From Corallococcus coralloides DSM 2259 (GTDB lineage: Bacteria > Myxococcota > Myxococcia > Myxococcales > Myxococcaceae), in the NCBI RefSeq assembly GCF_000255295.1, contig NC_017030.1, positions 6,732,328 to 6,796,327 of the forward strand: a stretch of 64,000 bases of DNA, in the 5' to 3' direction. Of this stretch, positions 51,800 to 60,484 are shown in pieces. Under the pieces are notes generated by a model, which ran no database searches, had not been told where the DNA came from, and worked only from the letters and a program-made list of their open reading frames with translations. The stretch's first letter is position 1. Every line of letters begins with the position of its first letter. The translations under genes and the position numbers were made by a program.

Positions 51800-52162
51800 T
51801 TACATTTTATTGAGAATGAAGGCCGCCAGCAGGTCGGTCTCCGAATTGGGCTTGCGCTCGGGGGCGGGCGCTCCCACTTCCGCCACATAACCCGGAACCA
51901 CCTCGTATGCGGAGTCCCCGACCAGGATGGAGTCGGCCATCTGCTCAGCCCCCAGCCGGCCGAGCTGCTCCTCGGTCTTCACCCGGGAGACGAGCTGGTG
52001 CGTGTCCTCCCCGGACACCAGCTGCACCACATGGACCGCGGGCGTGAGCGGCCAGGCGCTCCCACCCTCGGCGGCGACCACCAGGCGGCCCTCGCGCAGG
52101 TCTGCTTTGTCCTCCAGCGCCCATTCTTCAAGCTGGGCCTGGGACAGGAAGAGCTTCGTCAC
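51800..52162 (-). CDS. small hypothetical protein upstream of the heme operon
   Basis: 120 residues from the GTG at 52162. It begins KLFLSQAQLEEWALEDKADL and has strands (GRLVVAAEGGSAWPLTPAVH, ADSILVGDSAYEVVPGYV), so it is a small soluble alpha/beta protein. No motif is recognised. It is 55 bp upstream of the HemX-like gene on the same strand and is probably the first gene of that operon. A 176-bp divergent gap separates it from thioredoxin. Confidence 0.65.
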   Translation of the reverse strand: MTKLFLSQAQLEEWALEDKADLREGRLVVAAEGGSAWPLTPAVHVVQLVSGEDTHQLVSRVKTEEQLGRLGAEQMADSILVGDSAYEVVPGYVAEVGAPAPERKPNSETDLLAAFILNKM

Positions 52163-52338
52163 GCGCCGCAGACTACACCACCCTCATGACCGGCGGGCCC
52201 GGAAATGGGGTGCAACCTCCGGCCAGATGCGGCATCCGTTCCACCGGAAGCGGCCCGGCCTTCCCGCCCCCCGAGGCACCCACCGGGCGCGAAGCTCAAG
52301 GACGTATCCCACTCAAGCCGTAGACACGAGGTGACGAC

Positions 52339-52665
52339 ATGGCTGGCGACGTGATCAACATCGGTGATTCGGACTTCCAGAAGCAGGTCCTGGATTCGCA
52401 ACAACCCGTGCTCGTGGACTTCTGGGCCACCTGGTGCGCGCCCTGCCGCGCCATCGCGCCCTCCGTCGAGGCGCTGTCCGCCCAGTACAAGGGCCAGGTG
52501 ACGTTCGCGAAGATGGACATCGACGCGAACCAGGACACGCCCCAGAAGTATGGCATCCGCTCCATCCCCACCCTGCTGCTCTTCAAGGGCGGCAAGGTCG
52601 TGGACCAGATTGTCGGCGCGGTGCCGAAGTCGCGCATCGAGGACGTGGTCCGGAAGAATCTCTGA
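52339..52665 (+). CDS. trxA: thioredoxin
   Basis: 108 residues from the ATG at 52339 with GAGGTGAC upstream; standard length. The redox motif is WCAPC (Cys33, Cys36), with Ala replacing the common Gly. FWATWCAPCRAIAPS, MDIDANQDTPQKYGIRSIPT (cis-Pro) and LLLFKGGKVV are typical of Trx. It reduces protein disulfides in the cytoplasm using electrons from thioredoxin reductase, which is not in this window. Confidence 0.95.
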   Translation: MAGDVINIGDSDFQKQVLDSQQPVLVDFWATWCAPCRAIAPSVEALSAQYKGQVTFAKMDIDANQDTPQKYGIRSIPTLLLFKGGKVVDQIVGAVPKSRIEDVVRKNL

Positions 52666-53102
52666 GCCCAGGTGTTCCCGGCGACGGGCCCACCTTGACG
52701 GCCGTCTCCCTCGTCCCCTCCCACCCATGGCGCCCCTGGCCTTCACCGCCAGGGTTCGCGCTAGGTGAGAGGGGACGCTGCTTATGGGCTCCCAATCAGA
52801 CACCCGGACGTGACATGGCTGGCGGTTCGATATGTCTGTAGAAAGACAACTCACCGCGACGGTAAGGGCTTTCACTTACCGGGTGCCGCGCGCCCCCTGA
52901 CGCAGACATTTCTCTGCGCTTGAGACAAACGCCCACCCGGGACGGCTGGACGATCCTCCCGTCATGTTTTGTTCAACAGACATTGAAATTGCATTACGAG
53001 TCAAACACGACCCCAACATGTCTTGTTGACAGAGTTCGCCACAACAGACACAAGTCGCGAGTACACGCCTGTCTTGATTGGCGAGTTTCTACAGGAGTTT
53101 TC
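52666..53102 (+). promoter_or_regulatory. 437-bp non-coding leader with TGTC/GACA palindromes and repeats
   Basis: No protein-like frame is visible. The last 180 bp are clearly less GC-rich than the surroundings. TGTCT-N6-AGACA lies at 52833-52848 and TGTC-N5-GACA at 53019-53031. CAACAGACA occurs at 52974-52982 and 53042-53050, and TGTCTTG at 53019-53025 and 53070-53076. Small hairpins lie at 52861-52880 (GGTAAG/CTTACC) and 52901-52918 (CGCAGA/TCTGCG). A consensus -35 TTGACA at 53026-53031 overlaps one palindrome. The ribosome site of the next gene is ACAGGAG at 53091-53097. This looks like a multi-site operator region. Confidence 0.5.
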
Positions 53103-53444
53103 ATGGCACGCCTTCGCAAAGAATTGACCTCGCAAGCACCGCTGACCCCTGCCCTGACGTCGTGGGCGGAGGCCCTGGGTGATGCCATCGGCCGCGGCAT
53201 GCTGCGCGCGCTGAACACGGGGATGCCGGGCATGGGCGCCGCCGCGGCGTCGCCGGGCAATGGCGCGGTGATGGCGGGTCGCCGCCGCGGCCGTCCCCCC
53301 AAGACGGTGGCGGGTGGGCCGGTGCCCATGGACCGCCGCTGCACGGTGAGTGGTTGCACCCGCGAGCAGCGCTCCAAGGGCCTGTGTTCCGCGCACTACC
53401 AGGCCGAGCGCCGCAGGCAGATCGCCACCGGCAAGCCGGCCTGA
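53103..53444 (+). CDS. small AT-hook and zinc-finger-like DNA-binding protein
   Basis: 113 residues from the ATG at 53103; the frame is open from 52920 but only this start has a ribosome site. A helical N-terminus (TPALTSWAEALGDAIGRGML) leads to a Gly/Ala linker, an AT-hook-type basic motif GRRRGRPPKTV, and a C-terminal Cys/His motif C-x4-C-x9-C-x2-H (CTVSGC, then GLCSAHYQAERRR). Both motifs suggest DNA binding in the minor groove plus a small zinc fold. The long repeat-rich leader suggests tight or self control. No named family is recognised. Confidence 0.72.
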   Translation: MARLRKELTSQAPLTPALTSWAEALGDAIGRGMLRALNTGMPGMGAAAASPGNGAVMAGRRRGRPPKTVAGGPVPMDRRCTVSGCTREQRSKGLCSAHYQAERRRQIATGKPA

Positions 53445-53460
53445 TGTCCCGTCCGGGGCC

Positions 53461-54102
53461 CTACTCGCCGCGCCAGGGGTCTCCGGGCGTGGTGGCCTTG
53501 AGCAGCTCCCAGGCCGCCATCACGTCGATGACCCGCTCCAGCTCATTGGGCAGGGAGCGGGCGCGCTGGGACTTGAGGTAGTCCTCGGTGAAGGCCCTCA
53601 GGCGCATGCCCAGGAAGAGCCGGGCGAGCGCCACCTCCGTCTGACCTGAGAAGTCCAGGAAGCGCAGGGCGAACCCGCTGCGACCCTGCTCCTCCGGCCC
53701 ACGCTCCTCCCGGACAATCTCCGCGCGAGCCTCCACGGGGGCGGCCCCCTCCTCCAGCGCGAAGCGCGCGCGCACCACCGTGCCCATGGGCAGGAAGAAG
53801 GTGCTCGCGAGGAAGGCGCCGCTGACGCTCACGTTCACGGACGTCAGCCCCGCGGAGAAGCGCCTGCCGCCCGCGTCATCCTCCACCCAGAGGTCGAAGT
53901 GCGTGGCCAGCTGCGCGCGCGGGAAGTGCCGGTGCTCCGGCTCCCCCTGGTTCATCTCGATGCGGGGCACCGCGCCGGGCACGGGCACGTTGCGCGAGGT
54001 GCCCACCGGCGGAACGAACGGCCGGGGTGCCTGCGTGTCCTCCGGCCCGCGGACCGCCGTGCCGGCCTTCGCCGTCGTCACACCCTTCCTCTGCACCACC
54101 AT
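53461..54102 (-). CDS. PilZ-domain protein (c-di-GMP receptor) at the end of the rod-shape operon
   Basis: 213 residues from the ATG at 54102, with GGAGG eight bases upstream. An unstructured N-terminus of about 55 residues precedes the PilZ domain, whose RHFPR (RxxxR) and NVSVSGAFL (D/NxSxxG) motifs bind c-di-GMP. Strands such as VVRARFALEEG and SGFALRFLDFS complete the barrel. A helical C-terminal part (ARLFLGMRLRAFTEDYLKS) may contact a partner. The gene is 18 bp after rodA on the same strand. It may connect c-di-GMP level with cell elongation, which is inference. Confidence 0.88.
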   Translation of the reverse strand: MVVQRKGVTTAKAGTAVRGPEDTQAPRPFVPPVGTSRNVPVPGAVPRIEMNQGEPEHRHFPRAQLATHFDLWVEDDAGGRRFSAGLTSVNVSVSGAFLASTFFLPMGTVVRARFALEEGAAPVEARAEIVREERGPEEQGRSGFALRFLDFSGQTEVALARLFLGMRLRAFTEDYLKSQRARSLPNELERVIDVMAAWELLKATTPGDPWRGE

Positions 54103-54120
54103 CGGAAGCCTCCGCGGCCG

Positions 54121-55272
54121 TCAGAACATGTGACGGCGCATGCTGATGTTCACCAGCAGCCCGATGCACAACATCACCGACAGCATCGAGGAGCCGCCGT
54201 AGCTCATGAGGGGCAGCGTGATGCCCGTCACCGGCAACAGGCCAATGACCATGCCGATGTTTTCGAACACCTGCCAGAAAAGTGTGGCCACCACCCCCAC
54301 CGCAACGAACGCTCCAAAACGGTCTCGTGCGCTGAATCCCACGCCCAGCCCGAGAATGAAGATGCCGCCGTAGAGCAGGAGCAACAGGAGACAGGAGAAG
54401 AAGCCGTGCTCCTCGGCCCACACGGAGAAGATGAAATCCGTGTGCTGTTCCGGCAGGAAGCGCAGCCCTGTCTGGGTTCCCTCACGCCAGCCCTTGCCGG
54501 TGAGGCCACCGGAGCCCACGGCAATCTTGGATTGCGCGGCGTGATAGCCGCTGCCACGCAGGTCCGCTTCCGGGTCCAACCATCCGGAGATGCGCTGACT
54601 CTGATGTTTCTTCAGGTGGTGGCGCACGACGGTGGTGCGCGGCTCGGGCATCTCCCGGACGTAGTCGTTCCAGATGATGAGGCCGCCCACCAGCACGCCC
54701 GCCACGATGGTGGCAGCCAGGTACCAGCGCACCTTGCCAAAGAGGATGACGGTGCCGGAGGAGAGGAAGATCATCAGCGCGGTGCCCAGGTCCGGCTGCA
54801 CCAGCACCAGCGTGAAGGGCACCATCACCACCAGCACCGGCTTCCACAGCCGCACGATGCCGTAGGACGGCTGATTGGGCTGGAAGTCGTCGTGGTAGAC
54901 CTTGGCCAGCATCAGCACGACGCCAATCTTCATGAACTCGGCGGGCTGCAGGCGGAACGGGCCAATGGCGAACCAGCTCTCCGCGCCCTTGGCGGTGTGG
55001 CCCACCACGCGCAGCGCCAGGAGCGCGAGGATGTTGAGCACGTAGATGGGGAAGGCCATCCGCTGGATCCAGCGGTAGTCCACCAGGCACACCACCAGGA
55101 CCGCGCTCAGGCCCACGCCCAGGTAGAGTGCCTGGCTGGTCCACACCGGCGCCATGGGGGGGCGGGACGCGGACGCCAGGTTCCAGATGCCCAGCGCGCA
55201 CACGCCCAGCACGCACACGATGAGCCCCCACGGCACGTGGGGCATCATCCGGCGCTCAATCCGCAGTTGCAC
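54121..55272 (-). CDS. rodA: SEDS peptidoglycan glycosyltransferase RodA
   Basis: 383 residues from the GTG at 55272 (CGGAGA six bases upstream), overlapping mrdA by 17 bp. Ten or so helices with SEDS motifs: GAESWFAIGPFRLQPAEFMK, VLVQPDLGTALMI, GSGGLTGKGWREGTQTGL, FLPEQHTDFIFSVWAEEHGF and LPLMSYGGSSML. RodA polymerises glycan strands of the side wall together with PBP2. The large loop containing DYVREMPEPR and HQSQRISGWLDPEADLRG is normal for the family. The gene pairs with its partner mrdA in the elongasome operon. Confidence 0.95.
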   Translation of the reverse strand: MQLRIERRMMPHVPWGLIVCVLGVCALGIWNLASASRPPMAPVWTSQALYLGVGLSAVLVVCLVDYRWIQRMAFPIYVLNILALLALRVVGHTAKGAESWFAIGPFRLQPAEFMKIGVVLMLAKVYHDDFQPNQPSYGIVRLWKPVLVVMVPFTLVLVQPDLGTALMIFLSSGTVILFGKVRWYLAATIVAGVLVGGLIIWNDYVREMPEPRTTVVRHHLKKHQSQRISGWLDPEADLRGSGYHAAQSKIAVGSGGLTGKGWREGTQTGLRFLPEQHTDFIFSVWAEEHGFFSCLLLLLLYGGIFILGLGVGFSARDRFGAFVAVGVVATLFWQVFENIGMVIGLLPVTGITLPLMSYGGSSMLSVMLCIGLLVNISMRRHMF

Positions 55273-57316
55273 TGTCGTCTCCGGTTTCCGAGGGCGGCTG
55301 GATGGGCTCTCCGGGCAGGTTCGCCCGCGGCGGCGTCACCACGGCGCGCGTGAGCGCCGCTTCATCCAGGCTGGGCGCCGGCGGCAGCGACGGCGTATAG
55401 GGCTGGTTGGCGCGGGGCGGCGGTGACGTCGCGTCCTGCGCCTTCAATTCGAAGTACTTCTTCATCACGGCCATCGCCGTGGGCGCCGCGTCCACGCCGC
55501 CGTGGCCGCCGTGCTCGTTGAGCACCACCACGGCCAGCTCCGGCTTGTTCGCGGGCGCGAAGCCGGCGAACCACGCGTGGTCGCGCTCGAAGTAGCTCAT
55601 CTGGTGCGTCTTCAGACGCACGGTGCCAATGCGCGCCACCTGCGCGGTGCCCGTCTTGGCCGCCACCAGGAAGTCCGCGGGCAGGCCCGACTTGAGCTTC
55701 GCGCGGTACGCCGTGCCGCCGGGCTCCTGCGCCACCGCCTCCAGGCCTTCGACAATGGCCTTCAGGTGCGCGGGGTTGATGTCCACCTTCGACACCACCT
55801 CCGGCTTGAACTCCTCCATCACCTGCCCGTCCAGGTTCTCCAGCCTCTGCACCATCTGCGGCTTGTAGAGCTTCCCGCCGTTGGCCACGGCCGCGTACAC
55901 GAGCGCCAGCTGCAGCGGCGTCACGTTGTCGTCGCCCTGCCCGATGGCGCTGTTGAGCGCCATGCCCTTGGTGTAGCCACCCGGTGAGGCTTTGTCGTGG
56001 TACGCGCTGGACGGCATGATGCCCGGCACCTCCGCCACCACGCCGATGCCGGTGGGGCGGCCCAGGCCCAGCGACTTGCCCATCTCCGCGATGGGGTCCA
56101 GGCCGATGGTGTCCGCCACCTTGTAGAACCACGCGTCGCACGACGCCTTCATGGCGCCCCGGCCGTCCAGGGGCCCGTGGCCGCTGTCCTTGTGGCAGCG
56201 CCACACGCGCGCGCCCAGCCGGTAGCCACCGGAGCAGTGCACCACCGTCTCCGGCCGGAACGCGCCGGACTTGAAGGCCGCCAGCTGCGTCACGACCTTG
56301 AACGTGGAGCCGGGGCTGTAGTGCTCCGCGGCCACGCGGTTGATCATCGGGTGGAGCGGGTCCCTTGCCAGCGTGGCCATCTGCGACGGCGTCACGCGGC
56401 CGGTGAGCAGGTTCGGGTCGAAGCCGGGGCGGGACACCAGCGCCTTGATGAAGCCGGTGTTCACGTCGATGGCCACCACCGCGCCCGTCACGCCCGGGAA
56501 CGCGCGCTCCGCCTCCTCCTGCAGGCGCATGTCGATGGAGAGCACCACGTTGCTGCCCGCCGTGGGAGGAATGACGGCGTTCTCCCCCAGCTTGTCGTTG
56601 AGCTCTTCAATCGTCTGGCCGCGCGCGTTCACCACTTCCTTGCGCACGCCATCCTGCCCGCGCAGCTTGGACTCGAAGTAGCGCTCCAGGCCGCGCCGGC
56701 CGATGTAGTCGCCCAGCGCGTACTTCGCGCCGTCCCCGTTGAGGCGCTCCAGCTCCTCCTGGGTGATTTCGTTCATGTAGCCCAGCACGTGCGACAGCAC
56801 CGTGTCCGCGCGGTAGTTGCGGTGCGGCACGGGCACCACCTCCACGCCGTCCAGGATGTCGCGCCGGGCGTTGAGCCGGTCGTACTCGTCGCGCGTCAGG
56901 TCCACGCGCACCGGCACCGGCTGGAAGGGCGCGTTGCGGCGGCTTACGCGGACCAGGTCCTCAATCTTCTTGCGCTGCTCCGGGTCCCACTGGAGCAGCT
57001 CGCCCAGGCGCGGAATCACCTGCTCGAAGCAGTCCGTGCAGAAGGCCGGCGTGACGAAGGCGTCGAACGACGGACGGCTGTCCACCAGGATGGTGCCGCG
57101 CGCGTCCTTGATGACGCCGCGGTCGGCGCGCAGGCGCACCTCCTTCACGAAGTTCGCCACGCTCTTGGCGGCGTACTCGTCATGGCGGATGAGCTGGAGC
57201 CGGTACAGCTGGATGGCCAGCGCCACCAGGCCCAGCGACATGGCCAGGCCCAGCCACAGGAAGCGGCGCTTCAGGTCCCGGCCCGGAGTGGTGTTGCCAA
57301 TGGTCGGAGGCGTCAA
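55256..57316 (-). CDS. mrdA: penicillin-binding protein 2 (class B transpeptidase)
   Basis: 686 residues from a TTG at 57316 that overlaps the mreD stop (TTGA); no other start fits, since the membrane helix (FLWLGLAMSLGLVALAIQLY) begins about 20 residues later. The dimerisation domain is followed by the transpeptidase: SPGSTFK (Ser337, Lys340), SCD (matching SAD of E. coli PBP2) and KTG at 554-556. Four cysteines in CTDCFEQ and CSGGYRL... region may be unusual. The C-terminal tail is Pro-rich and disordered. The protein cross-links side-wall peptidoglycan in the periplasm and is the target of mecillinam-type beta-lactams. Confidence 0.95.
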   Translation of the reverse strand: MTPPTIGNTTPGRDLKRRFLWLGLAMSLGLVALAIQLYRLQLIRHDEYAAKSVANFVKEVRLRADRGVIKDARGTILVDSRPSFDAFVTPAFCTDCFEQVIPRLGELLQWDPEQRKKIEDLVRVSRRNAPFQPVPVRVDLTRDEYDRLNARRDILDGVEVVPVPHRNYRADTVLSHVLGYMNEITQEELERLNGDGAKYALGDYIGRRGLERYFESKLRGQDGVRKEVVNARGQTIEELNDKLGENAVIPPTAGSNVVLSIDMRLQEEAERAFPGVTGAVVAIDVNTGFIKALVSRPGFDPNLLTGRVTPSQMATLARDPLHPMINRVAAEHYSPGSTFKVVTQLAAFKSGAFRPETVVHCSGGYRLGARVWRCHKDSGHGPLDGRGAMKASCDAWFYKVADTIGLDPIAEMGKSLGLGRPTGIGVVAEVPGIMPSSAYHDKASPGGYTKGMALNSAIGQGDDNVTPLQLALVYAAVANGGKLYKPQMVQRLENLDGQVMEEFKPEVVSKVDINPAHLKAIVEGLEAVAQEPGGTAYRAKLKSGLPADFLVAAKTGTAQVARIGTVRLKTHQMSYFERDHAWFAGFAPANKPELAVVVLNEHGGHGGVDAAPTAMAVMKKYFELKAQDATSPPPRANQPYTPSLPPAPSLDEAALTRAVVTPPRANLPGEPIQPPSETGDDSATAD

Positions 57317-57813
57317 CGAAGCAACCCCGCCGGGCGCTCCTGCGCCACTTCAAACCGCTTGAACAACGGGAAGAGCAACAGCGCCGCCACGCCCGTGAGC
57401 GCCAGCTGCACCGGCATGCCGGAGAGCAGCGGCGCCGTGGAGCCGTCCTTCAGCGTGAGCCACGTGAAGAACGTGGACAGCAGGCCGTGCCCCAGGTCCG
57501 CGCCCATGGCGAACAGCGCGAAGGCCACGGGCCCCCGCACGTCCACGAACGACGCCACCAGCCGGCCCACCAGGAAGGTGAACACCGCGAGGAACGTGAA
57601 CAGGCCCGTGGGCTGGCCGCTCATCAGGTCCAGGAGGTAGCCCACCGCGAAGGCGGAGCACGCCCCTTCGGTGAGGCTCGCCCGGAGCGCGAGGAAGGCC
57701 ACCAGCACCACCGTGACGTCCACGCGGCCCAGCACCAGCCCCGCCTGCTGGACGAACACCGACTCCAGCGTGAGCAGCACCAGCGCCAGGATGACGGTCA
57801 CCAGGAACTTCAT
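57313..57813 (-). CDS. mreD: rod shape-determining protein MreD
   Basis: 166 residues from the ATG at 57813, overlapping mreC by 4 bp (ATGA). Five or six hydrophobic helices (FLVTVILALVLLTLESVFVQ, then GYLLDLMSGQPTGLFTFLAV) match the MreD pattern. MreD is an inner-membrane part of the elongasome that links MreC to the cytoplasmic MreB filament. MreB is not encoded in the window. Sequence is poorly conserved, but length, helices and position between mreC and mrdA make the call safe. Confidence 0.92.
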   Translation of the reverse strand: MKFLVTVILALVLLTLESVFVQQAGLVLGRVDVTVVLVAFLALRASLTEGACSAFAVGYLLDLMSGQPTGLFTFLAVFTFLVGRLVASFVDVRGPVAFALFAMGADLGHGLLSTFFTWLTLKDGSTAPLLSGMPVQLALTGVAALLLFPLFKRFEVAQERPAGLLR

Positions 57814-58676
57814 TTCTGCGTGCCCTCCGCGGTGGCCCCGCCGGGGGTGGTCATTTCACTGTACGGACTGCCCACCACCAGGACCTCCTCCAGCCGGCTG
57901 GTGTCCACAGCGGGCGTGATGTCCGCGCCCTGGAACATGCCGTGCTCCTTCTTCTCCAACTGCGTCACCCGCCCCACCACCAGCCCCGGAGGATAGATGC
58001 CATCCGTGCCGGAGGTGATGATGAGGTCGCCGTCCTCCACGTCTTCCGTGCGCAACATGTTCTCCAGCGTCAGGGGGCCGTTGCCCGCGCCCGCCGCCGT
58101 GCCTCGCGCCCGCGAGCGCTGCACCCGCACCGCCACCCGGCTCTGCGGATCCGTCACCAGCGCCACGTCCGCGTAGCCGCCCGTGGACCGGATGACCTGC
58201 CCGACGATGCCGTCCGGCGTCACCACCGACATGCCCCGGAACACCCCGTCCTTCTCCCCGCTGCTGATCCGCACCGACAAGAGCTTCGCCACCGGATTGA
58301 CGCCCACCACGCGCGCCGGAATCTCCGGCCCGGGCGCGGCCTCCGCGTACGCCAGCAGCTTTCGCAGCCGCCCGTTCTCCGAGCGCGCCTCGCCCAGGGC
58401 CTGCACCGTCGCCCGCAGCTGCAGGTTCTCCAGGCGCAGCGCGTCATTGTCCTGACGGACGCCGCGCAGGTCCAGGTAGTTGCGCACCGCGGCCACGGCG
58501 CCGTCGATGCCAGCGGTGAGCCCCTGCTGCACGGGGGCCGTGAGCGCGATGACGCCCCGGTCGACGAAGTTCGGGTCGCGGCCCCGCCGCCCGCCCAGCA
58601 GGAAGGCGCCGAGCGGGTACAACAGGAGGGCGGCCACGAGGAGGAAGCGGCGGTACCGCTTGAGAAGAGACAGCAC
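57810..58676 (-). CDS. mreC: rod shape-determining protein MreC
   Basis: 288 residues from the GTG at 58676, which begins LSLLKRYRRFLLVAALLLYP, a basic stretch and membrane helix. The start has no good ribosome site; an open extension to 58811 is Pro-rich and less likely. A periplasmic coiled coil (NDALRLENLQLRATVQALGE) precedes the two beta-barrel lobes (PARVVGVNPVAKLLSVRISS, VVTPDGIVGQVIRSTGGYA, GDLIITSGTDGIYPPGLVVG). MreC organises PBP2-RodA in the periplasm. It is first in the operon mreC-mreD-mrdA-rodA-pilZ. Confidence 0.93.
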   Translation of the reverse strand: MLSLLKRYRRFLLVAALLLYPLGAFLLGGRRGRDPNFVDRGVIALTAPVQQGLTAGIDGAVAAVRNYLDLRGVRQDNDALRLENLQLRATVQALGEARSENGRLRKLLAYAEAAPGPEIPARVVGVNPVAKLLSVRISSGEKDGVFRGMSVVTPDGIVGQVIRSTGGYADVALVTDPQSRVAVRVQRSRARGTAAGAGNGPLTLENMLRTEDVEDGDLIITSGTDGIYPPGLVVGRVTQLEKKEHGMFQGADITPAVDTSRLEEVLVVGSPYSEMTTPGGATAEGTQK

Positions 58677-58906
58677 GGACGGGGGCTTTCCCGGGGTGGG
58701 CGCAGGACGCGGGTGGAAGGGGGAGAGGGTCGGGCTAAGCTGGCTGAATCGCTTGCATTTTCCGGTCTGTTGTCCTAGGCAGTCAAGGCCCGGATGAGGG
58801 GGTGTTGACACTCATGCATCCCCACCGGCCGGGCTACCAACAACACGGCGCCGCGAGACCTTCCGCAAGGTGATTCGCGGGCGCTTCCGACCGTGAAGTG
58901 ACCACA
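58677..58906. promoter_or_regulatory. divergent promoter region of mreC and ppiD-like gene
   Basis: About 230 bp separate the two starts. A perfect TTGACA lies at 58805-58810 on the plus strand, but no -10 box is found at the right distance (TACCAA at 58835 is too far). Promoters must be here for both genes; their exact sites cannot be given. Confidence 0.3.
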
Positions 58907-60484
58907 ATGGACGGTTTGAATCCCCGGAAGGTCTTCTCCCTCCTGTTCATCATCGGCATCGCCGTGGTGTTCACGCTCCAGTTCGGCCCTGGCAGCAACG
59001 GGTTCGCGGACTCGGGCAGCCAGGCGCCCACCGCCAGCGCGGTGGCCACGGTGAACGGCAAGGAGATTCCTGTACGCGACTTCAGCATGGCCTGGTCGCG
59101 GCAGATGAACTTCCTGCGCTCGCAGGGCAACCCCATCCCGGAGTCGGTGGCCCGCCAGTTCGGCCTGGACAAGCAGGTGCTCGACCGGTTGGTGAACGCG
59201 GAGCTGCTCGCCCAGTCCGCGGAGCGCCACGGCATCACCCCGTCGGATGAGGAGCTGCGCAAGCTCATCCACGAGAACACCGACTTCCACACCAAGGAAG
59301 GCGCGTTCGACTTCGCCCGCTACCAGCAGGTGCTGCGCGACTTCTACCGCCGCACGCCGCAGGAGTACGAGCAGGAGCTGCGCCGCCAGATGGCCGCCCA
59401 GAAGATGCTGGACGTGGTGCGCACGGGCGCCGTGGTGTCGGACGACGAGGTCCGCGCCCGCTACGAGAAGGAGGGCAACCAGGCGAAGCTGGTGTTCGCC
59501 CGCTTCCTGCCCACCATGTTCGCGGACAAGGTCCCCGCGCCCACGCCCGCGAAGCTCGCGGAGTTCCAGAAGACGCACGAGAAGGAGATCGCCGACTATT
59601 ACGCGGCGAACAGCTTCGTCTACAACGTGCCGGAGCGGATCCGCGCCCGCCAGATCCTCGTGAAGGTGGCCCCGGACGCCACGCCCGAGCAGAAGGCCCA
59701 GGCGAAGGCGAAGGCGGAGGACCTGCGCAAGCAGGTTGAGGGCGGCAAGGACTTCGCCACGCTGGCGAAGGAGACCAGCGACGACACCGCCACCAAGGCG
59801 AAGGGCGGCGAGCTGGGCTGGGTGGAGCGCACCACGTGGGACCCGGCGCTGGCCGACGCGGCGTTCGCGCTGAAGGCGGGGGAAGTGACGCAGCCGGTGG
59901 AGTCCGCGCTGGGCGTGCACCTGGTGAAGGTGGAGGAGAAGAAGGACGCCCAGGCCAGGAAGCTGGAGGACGTGAAGGCTGAAATCGCCACCACCCTCTT
60001 CAAGCAGGAAGAGGCCAAGGGCCTGGCCAAGGCGGAGGCCGAGAAGGCGCTGGCGGCGGCGAAGGCCGGCAAGTCCCTGAAGGAGCAGTTCCCGGTCCCC
60101 GCCGGCCAGCAGCCCGCGCTGCTTCGCTTCGAGGCGGAGACCAAGCCGGAGGCCGTGGAGACGGACAGCTTCACCGCGCAGGGTGACTCCGTGCCGCACC
60201 TGGGTCCGGCGCCGGGCCTGGTGAAGGCCACCTTCGAGGCCAGCGGCCCGGTGGTGCTGGGCGAGGTCTTCACCGTGGGCGAGGCGAACATCGTCGCGCA
60301 GGTGGTGGAGCGCGAGAAGCCGGACACCGCGGGCTTCGACAAGCGCAAGGAGGAGCTGCGCACCCAGGCCCGTCAGGCCAAGCAGATTGAGCTGACGGAG
60401 TCCTTCCTCAAGTCGCTGAAGAAGAGCGGCAACGTCGTCACCAACACCGAGGCCATCGACTCGGTGCTGGGCTCCGCGGGGTAG
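58907..60484 (+). CDS. PpiD/SurA-like periplasmic chaperone with parvulin domain
   Basis: 525 residues from the ATG at 58907; a GTG at 58898 is also in frame. A single N-terminal membrane helix (VFSLLFIIGIAVVFTLQF) anchors it, as in PpiD. A SurA_N-like helical part (VATVNGKEIPVRDFSMAWSR) is followed by a parvulin-type peptidyl-prolyl isomerase domain (IRARQILVKVAPD, DFATLAKETSDD, GGELGWVERTTW) and a second helical part. It should assist folding of outer-membrane or secreted proteins in the periplasm. Its stop directly abuts the stop of the convergent GGDEF gene (no bases between). Confidence 0.9.
   Translation: MDGLNPRKVFSLLFIIGIAVVFTLQFGPGSNGFADSGSQAPTASAVATVNGKEIPVRDFSMAWSRQMNFLRSQGNPIPESVARQFGLDKQVLDRLVNAELLAQSAERHGITPSDEELRKLIHENTDFHTKEGAFDFARYQQVLRDFYRRTPQEYEQELRRQMAAQKMLDVVRTGAVVSDDEVRARYEKEGNQAKLVFARFLPTMFADKVPAPTPAKLAEFQKTHEKEIADYYAANSFVYNVPERIRARQILVKVAPDATPEQKAQAKAKAEDLRKQVEGGKDFATLAKETSDDTATKAKGGELGWVERTTWDPALADAAFALKAGEVTQPVESALGVHLVKVEEKKDAQARKLEDVKAEIATTLFKQEEAKGLAKAEAEKALAAAKAGKSLKEQFPVPAGQQPALLRFEAETKPEAVETDSFTAQGDSVPHLGPAPGLVKATFEASGPVVLGEVFTVGEANIVAQVVEREKPDTAGFDKRKEELRTQARQAKQIELTESFLKSLKKSGNVVTNTEAIDSVLGSAG

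Noticed and set aside
58805-58840. Sigma-70 promoter TTGACA with TACCAA for the ppiD-like gene
   Set aside because: The spacer is about 24 bases, too long for a functional promoter; only the general region is reported.
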